Shown here: one piece after another, positions 55,287 to 64,000 of the stretch
Layout: every line of letters begins with the position of its first letter
Position numbering within the stretch: the stretch's first letter is position 1
Origin: Primulina eburnea
Taxonomy: Eukaryota > Streptophyta > Magnoliopsida > Lamiales > Gesneriaceae
Direction of reading: 5' to 3'
Assembly: GCF_022965805.1 (NCBI RefSeq)
Contig: NW_027331510.1
Location: 310,001-374,000 of the forward strand
DNA length: 64,000 nucleotides
Program-made: the position numbers and the translations under genes
Notes under the pieces: model-generated
What the model was told of the DNA's origin: nothing
The model's database searches: none
Seen by the model: only the letters and a program-made list of their open reading frames with translations

Positions 55287-57305
55287 AAGGGTCCTGTATA
55301 GGGTTGTGCCACCGCCAGCTTCTTCCGCTCAGTAATCAAGCCTCAAGTCTGTAAGCTTTTATGTATTAAATGTTTTAAATAATTTACTGCTATCACCTGC
55401 ATGTTTACATGATGTACGTTTTACAGTGATTTACAGTACATGTTTATCTGTCTTTATGTTTAGGGATTAGATGCTTTAAAATTTTTATGCATGTTACGAC
55501 ATGAAATGAGAAATTATATGATTTTCATGTATGATGGTTTTGTGGTGGAATTGGACATGAATAAGAATTTTGTTATTGGGCATTAGGAAAAGTTGGAAAT
55601 AATTTGACTATATTAATTTTTGGTTAGTAAGTACTGATGTTCTACTTGTGGGTCATAAGTTAATCTTGAAAATTATAAATGCTTTTGGGACTTGTAGAAT
55701 TTCTAAGAAATTATTGATAGTTCGTGGTTGTTGTTGAATTAATTTTTGAGGATTGCATGTAAGGATTAATGATTCGAACACTACGACGATATTTGGAAGT
55801 ATAAAAACGTAGAATTTATTTAGGATGCATGCTCTACCTAATGGGACTTAAGGATTGAATTAAATGGATTGAGAATTTTAAGGACCTAATTGTAATAACC
55901 AATAATTGAGGACCTAAGTGCAAAAATAAATAAATAAATAAATAAATAAAATAAAATTCTAAGGGACTATTTTCGTACTTACCGAATTTTTAGGATTAAA
56001 TTTCGTGTTTCGAGAATTTTAAGGATTAATGTGGCCAAACCGAAAAATTTATGGGGACCAAGAATGCAAATTTCGAAGAATTGTAAGGCAAAAATGTAAA
56101 TTTCGAGAACTTTAAGGGCCAAATTGCAAATTTGTAATTTTTGAGGATTAAATTCGAACGGAGGAACACTTGGGTTAAATCAGTAATTATTTGAGGTTAT
56201 GAGAATTGATTTTGGATTTAATAACCTTTAAATATTTGAATTTCGTGTTACGAGAAACCTATAAAATGAAATTAAGGATGCCAAGAGTTTATGGGTAATG
56301 GTGGAATTTTAGAAATTAAGAAAAAAATCGGATAATATTCGAGGAAAGTAAGAGTTAAATTTGAAATTTTTAAGAAATTTGGGGACCATATTAGAAGTAA
56401 GTGAAGATTGAATTGTTTAAATGATATGAATTTTCGACGATTTAGATTCGAAAGGATACTTAGAACCTTGTAATATCTGGGTTATAATTTATAAGAAATG
56501 TTAATCAAAGACATTTTAGGACGAATCAATCTTGGGCATGAAAATTTAAGCGTTAGTAAAATAATGTTGTGGCGAATTAAGAATTTAAAGTGACGACAAT
56601 TTAAGATAGAATGATCAGTTAGTTAAGTTATAAGAGTAGACATTGAGTTAACAAAATTTTGGGAAATTAAGTTTGATGTACGATAAGTTTTAATCGTGAT
56701 CTTAAGAGTTAAAATTATATATTTGTTGGGGTTAAATTTTTCTAGAAATTTGGGTATGATTGATGGTTAGGTTACTTGATAGACATATGTAAGAATTGAG
56801 GTAGACACCTTGTCTTGAGGAAATTTTTTTAAAGTTATTAAGAAACTTGAGAATAAATTAATATGTGCGTTGGAATTATGTTATCTAATATTATTTGGGT
56901 TGCGTAAGCTTAAATTTTAAGTTTATAAATTAAGTGTTTGTACGAAAAAAAAATTGGGGTGAAATAAAAACTAAAGGAATTAGTTGTATTCAACATAGGT
57001 TGTCAATGAACGAATATTAAGATTTTTATCGAGTAAAAAATTTAAAATCTGGGTGTGAGAATTCTAGAACTCTATGGCTTATAAGCAAAGTTGATTTATT
57101 AGAGATAGTCTAAGGCTACCATGAGATAATTTATTAAGTTTTATATGCTAGAATTAATTAAGTATTAAGGATACGTAAGAAAGCGATATTCGTTTAAATG
57201 AGAAAAATCCAAGGTTTTAGACCTCAAATTGATTGCAATTGGGAAGATAATAGTTTAAATATGTAATTGGTGCTTGATGATTTTATTATTTAGGTAGAAG
57301 ATTAT
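55287..57305 (+). other. Non-coding interior of L8
   Basis: About 2 kb, A/T-rich, with recurrent phrases such as AAGGATTAAATT and GAGAATTTTAAGG and an AAAT repeat (55922-55956). No frame over 60 codons and no zinc-knuckle or protease motif seen. Confidence 0.55.
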
Positions 57306-58888
57306 TGTGACACCCTGACCCGTTACAATTAAAATACAGCGGAATTTAAAATTTTCTTTCAAATGGAAGGAGTTTCAAAATACATTTCATAAAATGTTTA
57401 CAAAATAACAACATGATCATTCCAATGACATAACAAAATACAAAATATCATTAGTGTGATCATGTTACAAAATGGTACAAAATAATCATCCTTCCAATCT
57501 TCGTATGCATATGACTCCCATCCACAGTCAACGCCCCGGTCCGTCACTCTTATCTGCATCACATGAATAAACTGAAATGAGAATGAATCTCAGCAAGTGG
57601 AACTCTTACATAGCAATGATACATAGTATACTCTGAAAAACATGACTTTGAAATCATAAATACCATCAACTCTGAAACATGAATACGTAGCAATAGCATA
57701 GCAATATCATAGCAATAAGATGGTATTTCTCTATTCTCTGGTTGGATTGATATCAATAGTATCTCTGTCTATGGTTGCCAATACCCCTATCGATATAAAC
57801 CGATAACTCTGAGGGATAAAAGCCTATGGTCGATGATCATCTAATTGCATGCAATGCTCTGACTATGATTAATCAATCCAATAAAAACATTTGAACTCTG
57901 AATAACATTTAAAGCCGTCGTTTCGCAATCTCATAATATCTCTTGTATTCCCTTTTAACAATAGTGAGACATAAAAGCCTCCAATAGATAATCAATGGAA
58001 TCAATACATAACAATGGATCAATTGAAGGGAATATCACTTTGAAACCTTTAAAACAAAATACATATATCAATCATGTGAGCAAAGGGATGAAATTCCACT
58101 TACAACCAATAGAACACCTCAAACTTAGCTCTTGGTACACCACCTACAACAATAATCCATAAATAACACCAACATCAAGACTAAATCCAAGAATCCATGC
58201 TAAATAATCCATAGAACCAACAAAACATCAAATCCAAAATAACCCTTAACTCGAAACCTCATTAGAATCGCACCAAAAACTTACCTAAGCTTCCTTATAC
58301 CACGGAGAACGATGATCTCAAGTCGGAAATCCAAATAACTCCAAGAATCAAAGGTAGGAAGCTAAAGAAAATGGAGAAAACCCTTGCCAAAAGAGAGAAA
58401 ATCGGAAATGAGGGAAGAAGATAAGGTAAGGTATGGCCAACAACTCCCAAAAAGTCACTTAAAATCTCGCCCATACTTACACCGCGGGTGCGGTCACACA
58501 AGCACCGCGGGTGCGCCATGCTCACGGCATTCCAAAATAAATCCATGCACCATCACCGCGGGTGCGGTGCTACATTTACCGCGGGTGCGGTCCTTTCACT
58601 GCCGCGGGTGCGGTCATGCCACGGCCTTCCAAATGCAAAATGATGAATAGTACACCGCGGGGGCACTCATCTAAGAGCGCGGGTGCACTCTACTCACGGC
58701 AATGAACAGTAACAAAACAACTAAAATCGATCCGAAACGCTGAAACGAACAATCAACACCAACTAACACCTCAAATAAATAATAACCAATAATACTATAG
58801 CCCAAAACACAACTATAAACATCTAATCATAAACCCAAATAACACAATAAAGCTTAAACCGTACCGTACACCGGGCTCGGCTATTACA
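57306..58888 (-). repeat. 3' LTR of G9
   Basis: 1583 bp; minus strand TGTAATAGCCGAGCCCGG to GGGTGTCACA. Confidence 0.93.
58481..58688 (-). repeat. U3 array of ACCGCGGGTGCGGT units (G9 3' LTR)
   Basis: Seven units, the last ones degenerate, lying 16 bases from the minus-strand ATTTTAAG (58465-58458), the likely TATA element. Compare six in G3 and six/seven in the two G6 LTRs. Confidence 0.75.
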
Positions 58889-58924
58889 ATCTCCCCTCCT
58901 TAGAGAAATTTCGTCCTCGAAATT
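58889..58924 (-). other. Polypurine tract and pre-PPT hairpin of G9
   Basis: Minus strand: hairpin AATTTCG-AGGA-CGAAATT (58924-58907) begins 4 bases after the gag-pol stop codon. Then comes the purine run AAGGAGGGGAGAT, abutting the LTR. Confidence 0.82.
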
Positions 58925-58928
58925 GACG

Positions 58929-61900
58929 TCACTGCACGAACAACTCAGGATACCTCTCTCTCATCTCAATCTCTGGTTCCCACGTAGCCTCCTCGATCAA
59001 ATGGTTCCTCCAAAGAACTTTGACGATGCCGATCTCTTTGTTCCTCAAAACTCTAACTGTGCGATCCAGAATCTGAATCGGAATCTCATGGTAAGTCAGA
59101 CTCGGCGTCAAGTCCAATGGCTCGTGGCGAAGAACATGGGAAGGATCTGCAATATACTTCCTGAGCATCGATACGTGAAACACATTATGGACTCTGTCAA
59201 GATTGGGCGGTAGGGCTAATCTGTAGGCTCGGTCACCAACTCTGTCCAATATCTCGAATGGACCAATGAATCTAGGACTCAACTTGCCCTTCTTGCCAAA
59301 TCGCATCACACCCTTGAGAGGTGCTATCTTCAGAAATACATGGTCGCCAACATCGAACTGCAAAGGTCTGCGACGAACATCTGCATAGCTCTTCTGCCTG
59401 GACTGAGCAGTCCTCATCCGCTCACGGATAACTGCAACAACATCGGCTGTCTGCTGGACCAACTCGGGACCCAACATCTTCCTCTCTCCAACCTCGTCCC
59501 AAAACAAAGGAGATCTGCACTTCCTGCCATAAAGTGCCTCATACGGTGCCATGCCAATCGACGCCTGGTAGCTATTGTTGTACGTGAACTCCACAAGTGG
59601 CAACTTAGAATCCCAACTACCAGAATAGTCAATAGTACAAGCTCTGAGCATATCCTCCAGAATCTGAATGACTCTCTCTGACTGACCGTCGCTCTGAGGA
59701 TGATAAGCTGTACTGAAAGCTAATCGAGAACCCATAGCTCTGTGAAGACTCTTCCAAAACTCGGAGGTAAATCTAGGGTCACGATCAGACACGATCGACA
59801 CGGGCACACCATGAAGTCTAACAATCTCTGCAATGTAGTCCTCGGCATACTGAGACATCGAATACGTCGTCTTGACTGGGAGAAAGTGCGCTGACTTGGT
59901 CAATCTATCAACTATGACCCAAATGGAATTGAAACCCTTCTGCGTCCTGGGTAAACCAGTCACGAAATCCATAGTGATATGCTCCCACTTCCACTGAGGA
60001 ATCGGCAGAGATAGCAATGTCCCAGCAGGTCTCTGATGCTCAATCTTAACCTGCTGACAAGTAAGGCACTGAGAAATGAACAAAGCAATATCCCTCTTCA
60101 TACCTGGCCACCAGTAGAGTCGACGAAGATCCTGATACATCTTCGTGCTACCTGGATGAATCGAATAAGGTGCGGTATGAGCCTCTGTCAAGACATCTCT
60201 ACGAATATCGTCGCCAGAAGGAACACAAATACGGCCTCTGAAAGTCACCAATCCATCACCATTCGAGCCAAACTCTGAATTCCCTCTAGCCTCGGCTCTA
60301 GCTCTCAACTCTAGCAACTGCACATCAGTCGATTGCTCTCTACGGATCCTGTCCGTCAATGTAGATCGAATAACCAACGCTGACAAACGAGCAATGGTCC
60401 CTGGAATCACCAGATCAATCTCCTCTCTCTGCAAATCCATCAGCAATGGCCTCTGAATCAAAGAACTCAAAGAAGCACTCGACTTGCGGCTCAAAGCATC
60501 AGCCACAACATTCGCCTTCCCTGGGTGATAGCTGATAGTCACATCATAATCCTTGACCAGCTCTAACCATCTCCTCTGCCTCATGTTGAGCTCTTTCTGC
60601 GAGAACAGATACTTCAAACTCTTGTGGTCTGTGAAAATCTCACACTTTTCGCCATACAAGTAGTGTCTCCAAATCTTCAGGGCGAAAACCACAGCTGCCA
60701 ACTCTAAATCATGCGTCGGATAATTCTTCTCGTAATCCTTCAACTGGCGAGAAGCATAGGCAATGACCTTACCTCGCTGCATCAGCACTGCACCAAGGCC
60801 TCTCTTCGACGCATCGGTATAGACAACGAAATCCTCAGAACCACTGGGCAAAGAAAGAACAGGAGCTGTCGTCAATCTGTCCTTCAACTCCTGGAATGCA
60901 CTCTGGCAATCAATAGACCACTCGAACTTCACAGTCTTCCTCGTCAGATTGGACAATGGCAGGGCAATCTTGGAGAAACCTGAAATGAAACGACGATAGT
61001 AACCCGCCAAACCAAGGAAACTGCGAACCTCTGAAACAGTGGTAGGAATAGGCCAACTCTGAATCGCCTCTATCTTCAACGGATCAACAGCAATGCCATC
61101 TCTCGAAACCACATGACCTAGAAAAGAAATCTGATCTAGCCAAAACTCACACTTCTTCAGCTTGGCAAAAAGCCTCTTCTCTCGCAACAACTGAAGAACA
61201 ACTCTGAGATGCTCGGCATGAAGCTCTCTGGTCTTGGAATAGATCAAGATATCGTCGATGAAAACAATGACAAAGCTATCCAGATAGGGCTTGAACACAC
61301 GGTTCATCAGATCCATGAAGACTGAAGGGGCATTGGTCAAACCAAAAGACATGACAAGAAACTCATAGTGACCGTACCTGGTCCGGAAAGCTGTCTTAGG
61401 AATATCAGACTCCCTAACCTTCAACTGATAGTAGCCAGACCGAAGATCAATCTTCGAGAACACAGTGGCACCATGGAGCTGATCAAACAAATCATCTATC
61501 CGAGGCAACGGATACTTGTTCTTGACAGTCACTTTGTTAAGCTCCCTGTAGTCGATACACAGACGCAAAGAACCATCCTTCTTCTTGACAAACAGAACCG
61601 GAGCTCCCCAAGGCGAAGAACTCGGACGAATAAAGCCCTTATCTAGAAGATCCTGCAACTGCGCCTTCAACTCTTTCATCTCGGTAGGAGCCATCCGGTA
61701 CGGAGCCTTAGAGATAGGAACCGTACCAGGAGCTAGATCAATCACAAACTCAACATCCCTATCCGGCGGCAAACCCGGAACATCATCCTCAAACACATCA
61801 GCAAACTCCCTCACCACATCAAAATCATCTACATTCAACTTAATCAATCTATCAACATCCACAATAGAAGCAAGAAACCCAACGCAACCTCTACACAACA

Positions 61901-63356
61901 ATTTCTCAGCCTCAAGACAAGAAATAAAAGGAAGGACCAGCGAAGTACCTGCACTGGCGAGCGCTCCTCCCTGGCCATCATCTGCAAAAGTCACCTTCTT
62001 AGCAACACAATCGATAACTGCACGGTAAGTCGAAAGCCAATCCATGCCAAGAATAACATCGAAAGCAACCATAGGGATAACAATCAAATCAGCGAAAACG
62101 ACTCGCTCCTCAATACGAACAGGGCACGCAAAGACAATCGATGTCGGGCACAACACGTCCCCCGAAGGCAAAATAACACTAAGCTGAAGGGGAAGAACAG
62201 AAGGAACTATACCCAACGATCTCAAAAACAAATCAGACATAAAAGAATGAGTAGCACCAGTATCAATCAAAGTAGTAGCTACTCTGCCTGAAATCAAAAT
62301 AGTACTAAGGATCAATGAAGAGTCACGATTAATACCTTCCTTCGTCATCGCAAAGATACGACCCTGCACCTTCCCTTGGCTATCTCCCCTCGGGCAATTC
62401 CTGGCAACGTGGCCTGCCGCGCCACAACGGTAGCAAGTATGAGTGCCATATCTGCACTCTCCACGGTGATGCTTGCCACACTTAGGACATTGTGGCTTAT
62501 CAGGATCAACTGGAGCAACTGGAACTGGCGGAGGTCTAGGACTGAACTCCATCTTGCCTTTACCCTTGAAACGATCTCTGCCCCTCTGATTCGAACCCTG
62601 GCCTCTCTGAGCAATGGCCTGGTGTCTCTCTTGCCTCTCCCTGGCAATGTCCTTCTCGTCCTGCTCGGCCATCAAAGCTTTGGACACAATCTCTTTGAAA
62701 GTAACGGCCTTGGACATGTTGATATCACGACGAATCTCAGCTCTAAGGCCTCGAATGAAATGAGCGCCTTTATCTTTGTCATTCGAAGCAACATACGGAG
62801 CAAACAAGCAACCCTCCTCGAACTTCAGAATGTACTCACCAACATCCATGCCTCCCTGTCGAAGCTCCAAGAACTCTGTAACTTTCCTCGCTCGAAGGGC
62901 GTCGGGGAAATACTGGTCATAGAACAAGTCTGTAAACTCTGACCACTTCAGTGTCGCAACAGTAACACTGACCTTCGTCGCATTCCACCAAATGCGGGCG
63001 GCTTTGACCAACATGAAAACAGCACAACTGATCCTGTCTTTGTCCTCGTACTGCAGATGATCGAAGATCGCTTCTAAAGCCTTGACCCACTCAACAGCAA
63101 CTAACGGATCAGAACTGCCTGCGAATTCCGGTGGATCCATTCTCTTGAAAGCAGAAAAGACGGCATCAGTGCCAACAGCCTGAGCAACCTGACCTCTCAC
63201 TTGGCCTCGACCCTGACCTGCTCCTTGCAATCGGAGCAACTGCTGAATCTGATCGCTATGCACCTTGGCCTGCTCCTTAAGCAACTTGCCGAACTCGTCG
63301 ACAACTCTCGAGGAAGAACTATCCTCACCCTCTGCCGCCTTACGCTTAGGAGGCAT
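58929..63356 (-). CDS. G9 gag-pol polyprotein, intact (1475 aa)
   Basis: Single frame from ATG 63356 ([12 protein letters not shown]). Gag spans about residues 1-330, with two Cys/His motifs (290-301 and C308-C321, [14 protein letters not shown]). Protease has DTGATHS at 365-371. RT active site FIDD is at 699-702. RNase H has TDAS 847, DLELAA 883, TDHKSL 909 and ADALSR 952. Integrase has H1060, H1067, C1097, C1100 and the triad D1130, D1191, E1227. The GPF module is about 1357-1374 and the chromodomain-like tail is 1424-1466 (EEATWEPE). No stop or frameshift. It serves as the reference for the breaks in G3 and G6. Confidence 0.96.
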   Translation of the reverse strand: MPPKRKAAEGEDSSSSRVVDEFGKLLKEQAKVHSDQIQQLLRLQGAGQGRGQVRGQVAQAVGTDAVFSAFKRMDPPEFAGSSDPLVAVEWVKALEAIFDHLQYEDKDRISCAVFMLVKAARIWWNATKVSVTVATLKWSEFTDLFYDQYFPDALRARKVTEFLELRQGGMDVGEYILKFEEGCLFAPYVASNDKDKGAHFIRGLRAEIRRDINMSKAVTFKEIVSKALMAEQDEKDIARERQERHQAIAQRGQGSNQRGRDRFKGKGKMEFSPRPPPVPVAPVDPDKPQCPKCGKHHRGECRYGTHTCYRCGAAGHVARNCPRGDSQGKVQGRIFAMTKEGINRDSSLILSTILISGRVATTLIDTGATHSFMSDLFLRSLGIVPSVLPLQLSVILPSGDVLCPTSIVFACPVRIEERVVFADLIVIPMVAFDVILGMDWLSTYRAVIDCVAKKVTFADDGQGGALASAGTSLVLPFISCLEAEKLLCRGCVGFLASIVDVDRLIKLNVDDFDVVREFADVFEDDVPGLPPDRDVEFVIDLAPGTVPISKAPYRMAPTEMKELKAQLQDLLDKGFIRPSSSPWGAPVLFVKKKDGSLRLCIDYRELNKVTVKNKYPLPRIDDLFDQLHGATVFSKIDLRSGYYQLKVRESDIPKTAFRTRYGHYEFLVMSFGLTNAPSVFMDLMNRVFKPYLDSFVIVFIDDILIYSKTRELHAEHLRVVLQLLREKRLFAKLKKCEFWLDQISFLGHVVSRDGIAVDPLKIEAIQSWPIPTTVSEVRSFLGLAGYYRRFISGFSKIALPLSNLTRKTVKFEWSIDCQSAFQELKDRLTTAPVLSLPSGSEDFVVYTDASKRGLGAVLMQRGKVIAYASRQLKDYEKNYPTHDLELAAVVFALKIWRHYLYGEKCEIFTDHKSLKYLFSQKELNMRQRRWLELVKDYDVTISYHPGKANVVADALSRKSSASLSSLIQRPLLMDLQREEIDLVIPGTIARLSALVIRSTLTDRIRREQSTDVQLLELRARAEARGNSEFGSNGDGLVTFRGRICVPSGDDIRRDVLTEAHTAPYSIHPGSTKMYQDLRRLYWWPGMKRDIALFISQCLTCQQVKIEHQRPAGTLLSLPIPQWKWEHITMDFVTGLPRTQKGFNSIWVIVDRLTKSAHFLPVKTTYSMSQYAEDYIAEIVRLHGVPVSIVSDRDPRFTSEFWKSLHRAMGSRLAFSTAYHPQSDGQSERVIQILEDMLRACTIDYSGSWDSKLPLVEFTYNNSYQASIGMAPYEALYGRKCRSPLFWDEVGERKMLGPELVQQTADVVAVIRERMRTAQSRQKSYADVRRRPLQFDVGDHVFLKIAPLKGVMRFGKKGKLSPRFIGPFEILDRVGDRAYRLALPPNLDRVHNVFHVSMLRKYIADPSHVLRHEPLDLTPSLTYHEIPIQILDRTVRVLRNKEIGIVKVLWRNHLIEEATWEPEIEMRERYPELFVQ

Positions 63357-63471
63357 ACTCTACAATTGCTCACAAGACACCAATCAATAAATAACAATAG
63401 ATAGATGCAAGAAAACATACCCGGACAGTTGAAAGTAGACGAAGTCATATGCATTGGTCCGAAGAACCGGT

Positions 63472-63483
63472 GCTCTGATACCA
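63472..63483 (-). other. Primer-binding site of G9 (iMet tRNA)
   Basis: TGGTATCAGAGC on the minus strand, 5 bases from the 5' LTR. The leader is 63357-63471. Confidence 0.9.
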
Positions 63484-63488
63484 CTAAA

Positions 63489-64000
63489 TGTGACACCCTG
63501 ACCCGTTACAATTAAAATACAGCGGAATTTAAAATTTTCTTTCAAATGGAAGGAGTTTCAAAATACATTTCATAAAATGTTTACAAAATAACAACATGAT
63601 CATTCCAATGACATAACAAAATACAAAATATCATTAGTGTGATCATGTTACAAAATGGTACAAAATAATCATCCTTCCAATCTTCGTATGCATATGACTC
63701 CCATCCACAGTCAACGCCCCGGTCCGTCACTCTTATCTGCATCACATGAATAAACTGAAATGAGAATGAATCTCAGCAAGTGGAACTCTTACATAGCAAT
63801 GATACATAGTATACTCTGAAAAACATGACTTTGAAATCATAAATACCATCAACTCTGAAACATGAATACGTAGCAATAGCATAGCAATATCATAGCAATA
63901 AGATGGTATTTCTCTTTTCTCTGGTTGGATTGATATCAATAGTATCTCTGTCTATGGTTGCCAATACCCCTATCGATATAAACCAATAACTCTGAGGGAT
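63489..64000 (-). repeat. 5' LTR of G9, cut by the window end
   Basis: The last 512 bp (minus-strand 3' end) of the LTR, matching 57306-57817 with two differences. Confidence 0.93.

Larger units (their letters stand above)
51937..57305 (+). mobile_element. L8: element with a 3.3-kb LTR and non-coding interior (LARD-like), 5' part
   Basis: An LTR of 3336 bp is followed after 2 bases by the primer site TGGTATCAGAGC. The interior up to 57305 has no gag or pol frame, although gypsy gag normally starts within a few hundred bases. Long LTRs with a non-coding interior are the mark of LARDs. G9 interrupts it at 57306 (target duplication ATTAT at 57301-57305); the remainder lies right of the window. 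It could also be a degraded autonomous element. Confidence 0.65.
57306..64000 (-). mobile_element. G9: Ty3/gypsy (Tekay/Del-type) element with intact gag-pol
   Basis: Minus strand: 5' LTR from 63489 to beyond the window end, primer site 63472-63483, gag-pol 63356-58929, polypurine tract 58902-58889, 3' LTR 58888-57306. The visible 512 bp of the 5' LTR show only two differences from the 3' LTR (near 57733/63916 and 57802/63985). Same family as G3 and G6, and the only intact member here. The left target duplication would be ATTAT (57301-57305). Confidence 0.93.

Overview
The window is plant nuclear DNA from a repeat-rich, gene-poor region of an angiosperm, probably a eudicot. The basis is: Ty3/gypsy polyproteins of the chromovirus Tekay/Del type with a chromodomain-like C-terminus, a Sirevirus-type Ty1/copia element with an extra 3' gene, a Cassandra-type LTR carrying 5S rRNA sequence, iMet-tRNA primer sites (TGGTATCAGAGC), and introns with GT..AG borders in two plant gene remnants. 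A Lamiales-like asterid is my guess from the style of the extra copia gene; that is weak inference.

Layout. Nearly everything is a nest of LTR retrotransposons placed in two decayed host genes. I name them G1-G4, C5, G6, N7, L8, G9. G1 (+, 1-3844, 3' part only) sits in the 3' LTR of G2 (-, 3845-11980). G2 sits in the pol of G3 (+, 11981-15078 plus 23469-23534). G4 (-, 15079-23463) sits in the 3' LTR of G3, with a perfect 5-bp target duplication. G3 itself sits in the integrase of the copia element C5 (+, 23535-about 30889). C5 ends in an RGLG-type (copine-like VWA plus RING) ubiquitin ligase pseudogene. G6 (-, 31333-47182) splits one exon of that pseudogene and is itself split by the gag-only element N7 (+, 32968-41033). 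The RGLG remnant resumes at 47183 and ends at 48721. It faces a GLE1-like mRNA-export-factor pseudogene (-, 49333-50423) that holds a Cassandra solo LTR (49428-49824). Right of this come an old LTR fragment (50817-51936), a 3.3-kb LTR with a primer site and non-coding interior (L8, 51937-57305), and inside L8 the intact element G9 (-, 57306 to beyond the window).

Function. G4 (1505 codons) and G9 (1475 codons) have single uninterrupted gag-pol frames with all catalytic residues visible and nearly identical LTRs, so they are candidates for recently active autonomous elements. G3, G6 and G9 are one family at different stages of decay. N7 has nearly identical LTRs but only gag and a ruined pol; it shares primer site, the LTR 3' half, gag and polypurine region with G2, suggesting it was moved in trans.

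Most interesting: (i) a 7-bp-stem, 4-nt-loop hairpin 4-6 nt before the polypurine tract in all seven gypsy-type elements, with compensatory changes; (ii) a multi-hairpin block in the LTRs of G2 and N7 with repeated CAGCC motifs and one compensatory pair, plus an 11-nt repeat shared by the LTR interior and the LTR/primer-site junction; (iii) arrays of GC-rich inverted-repeat units just upstream of the probable TATA box in the U3 of several families; (iv) an antisense ORF with its own TATA box inside C5. No intact host gene was found. All identifications come from reading motifs; no database search was run.
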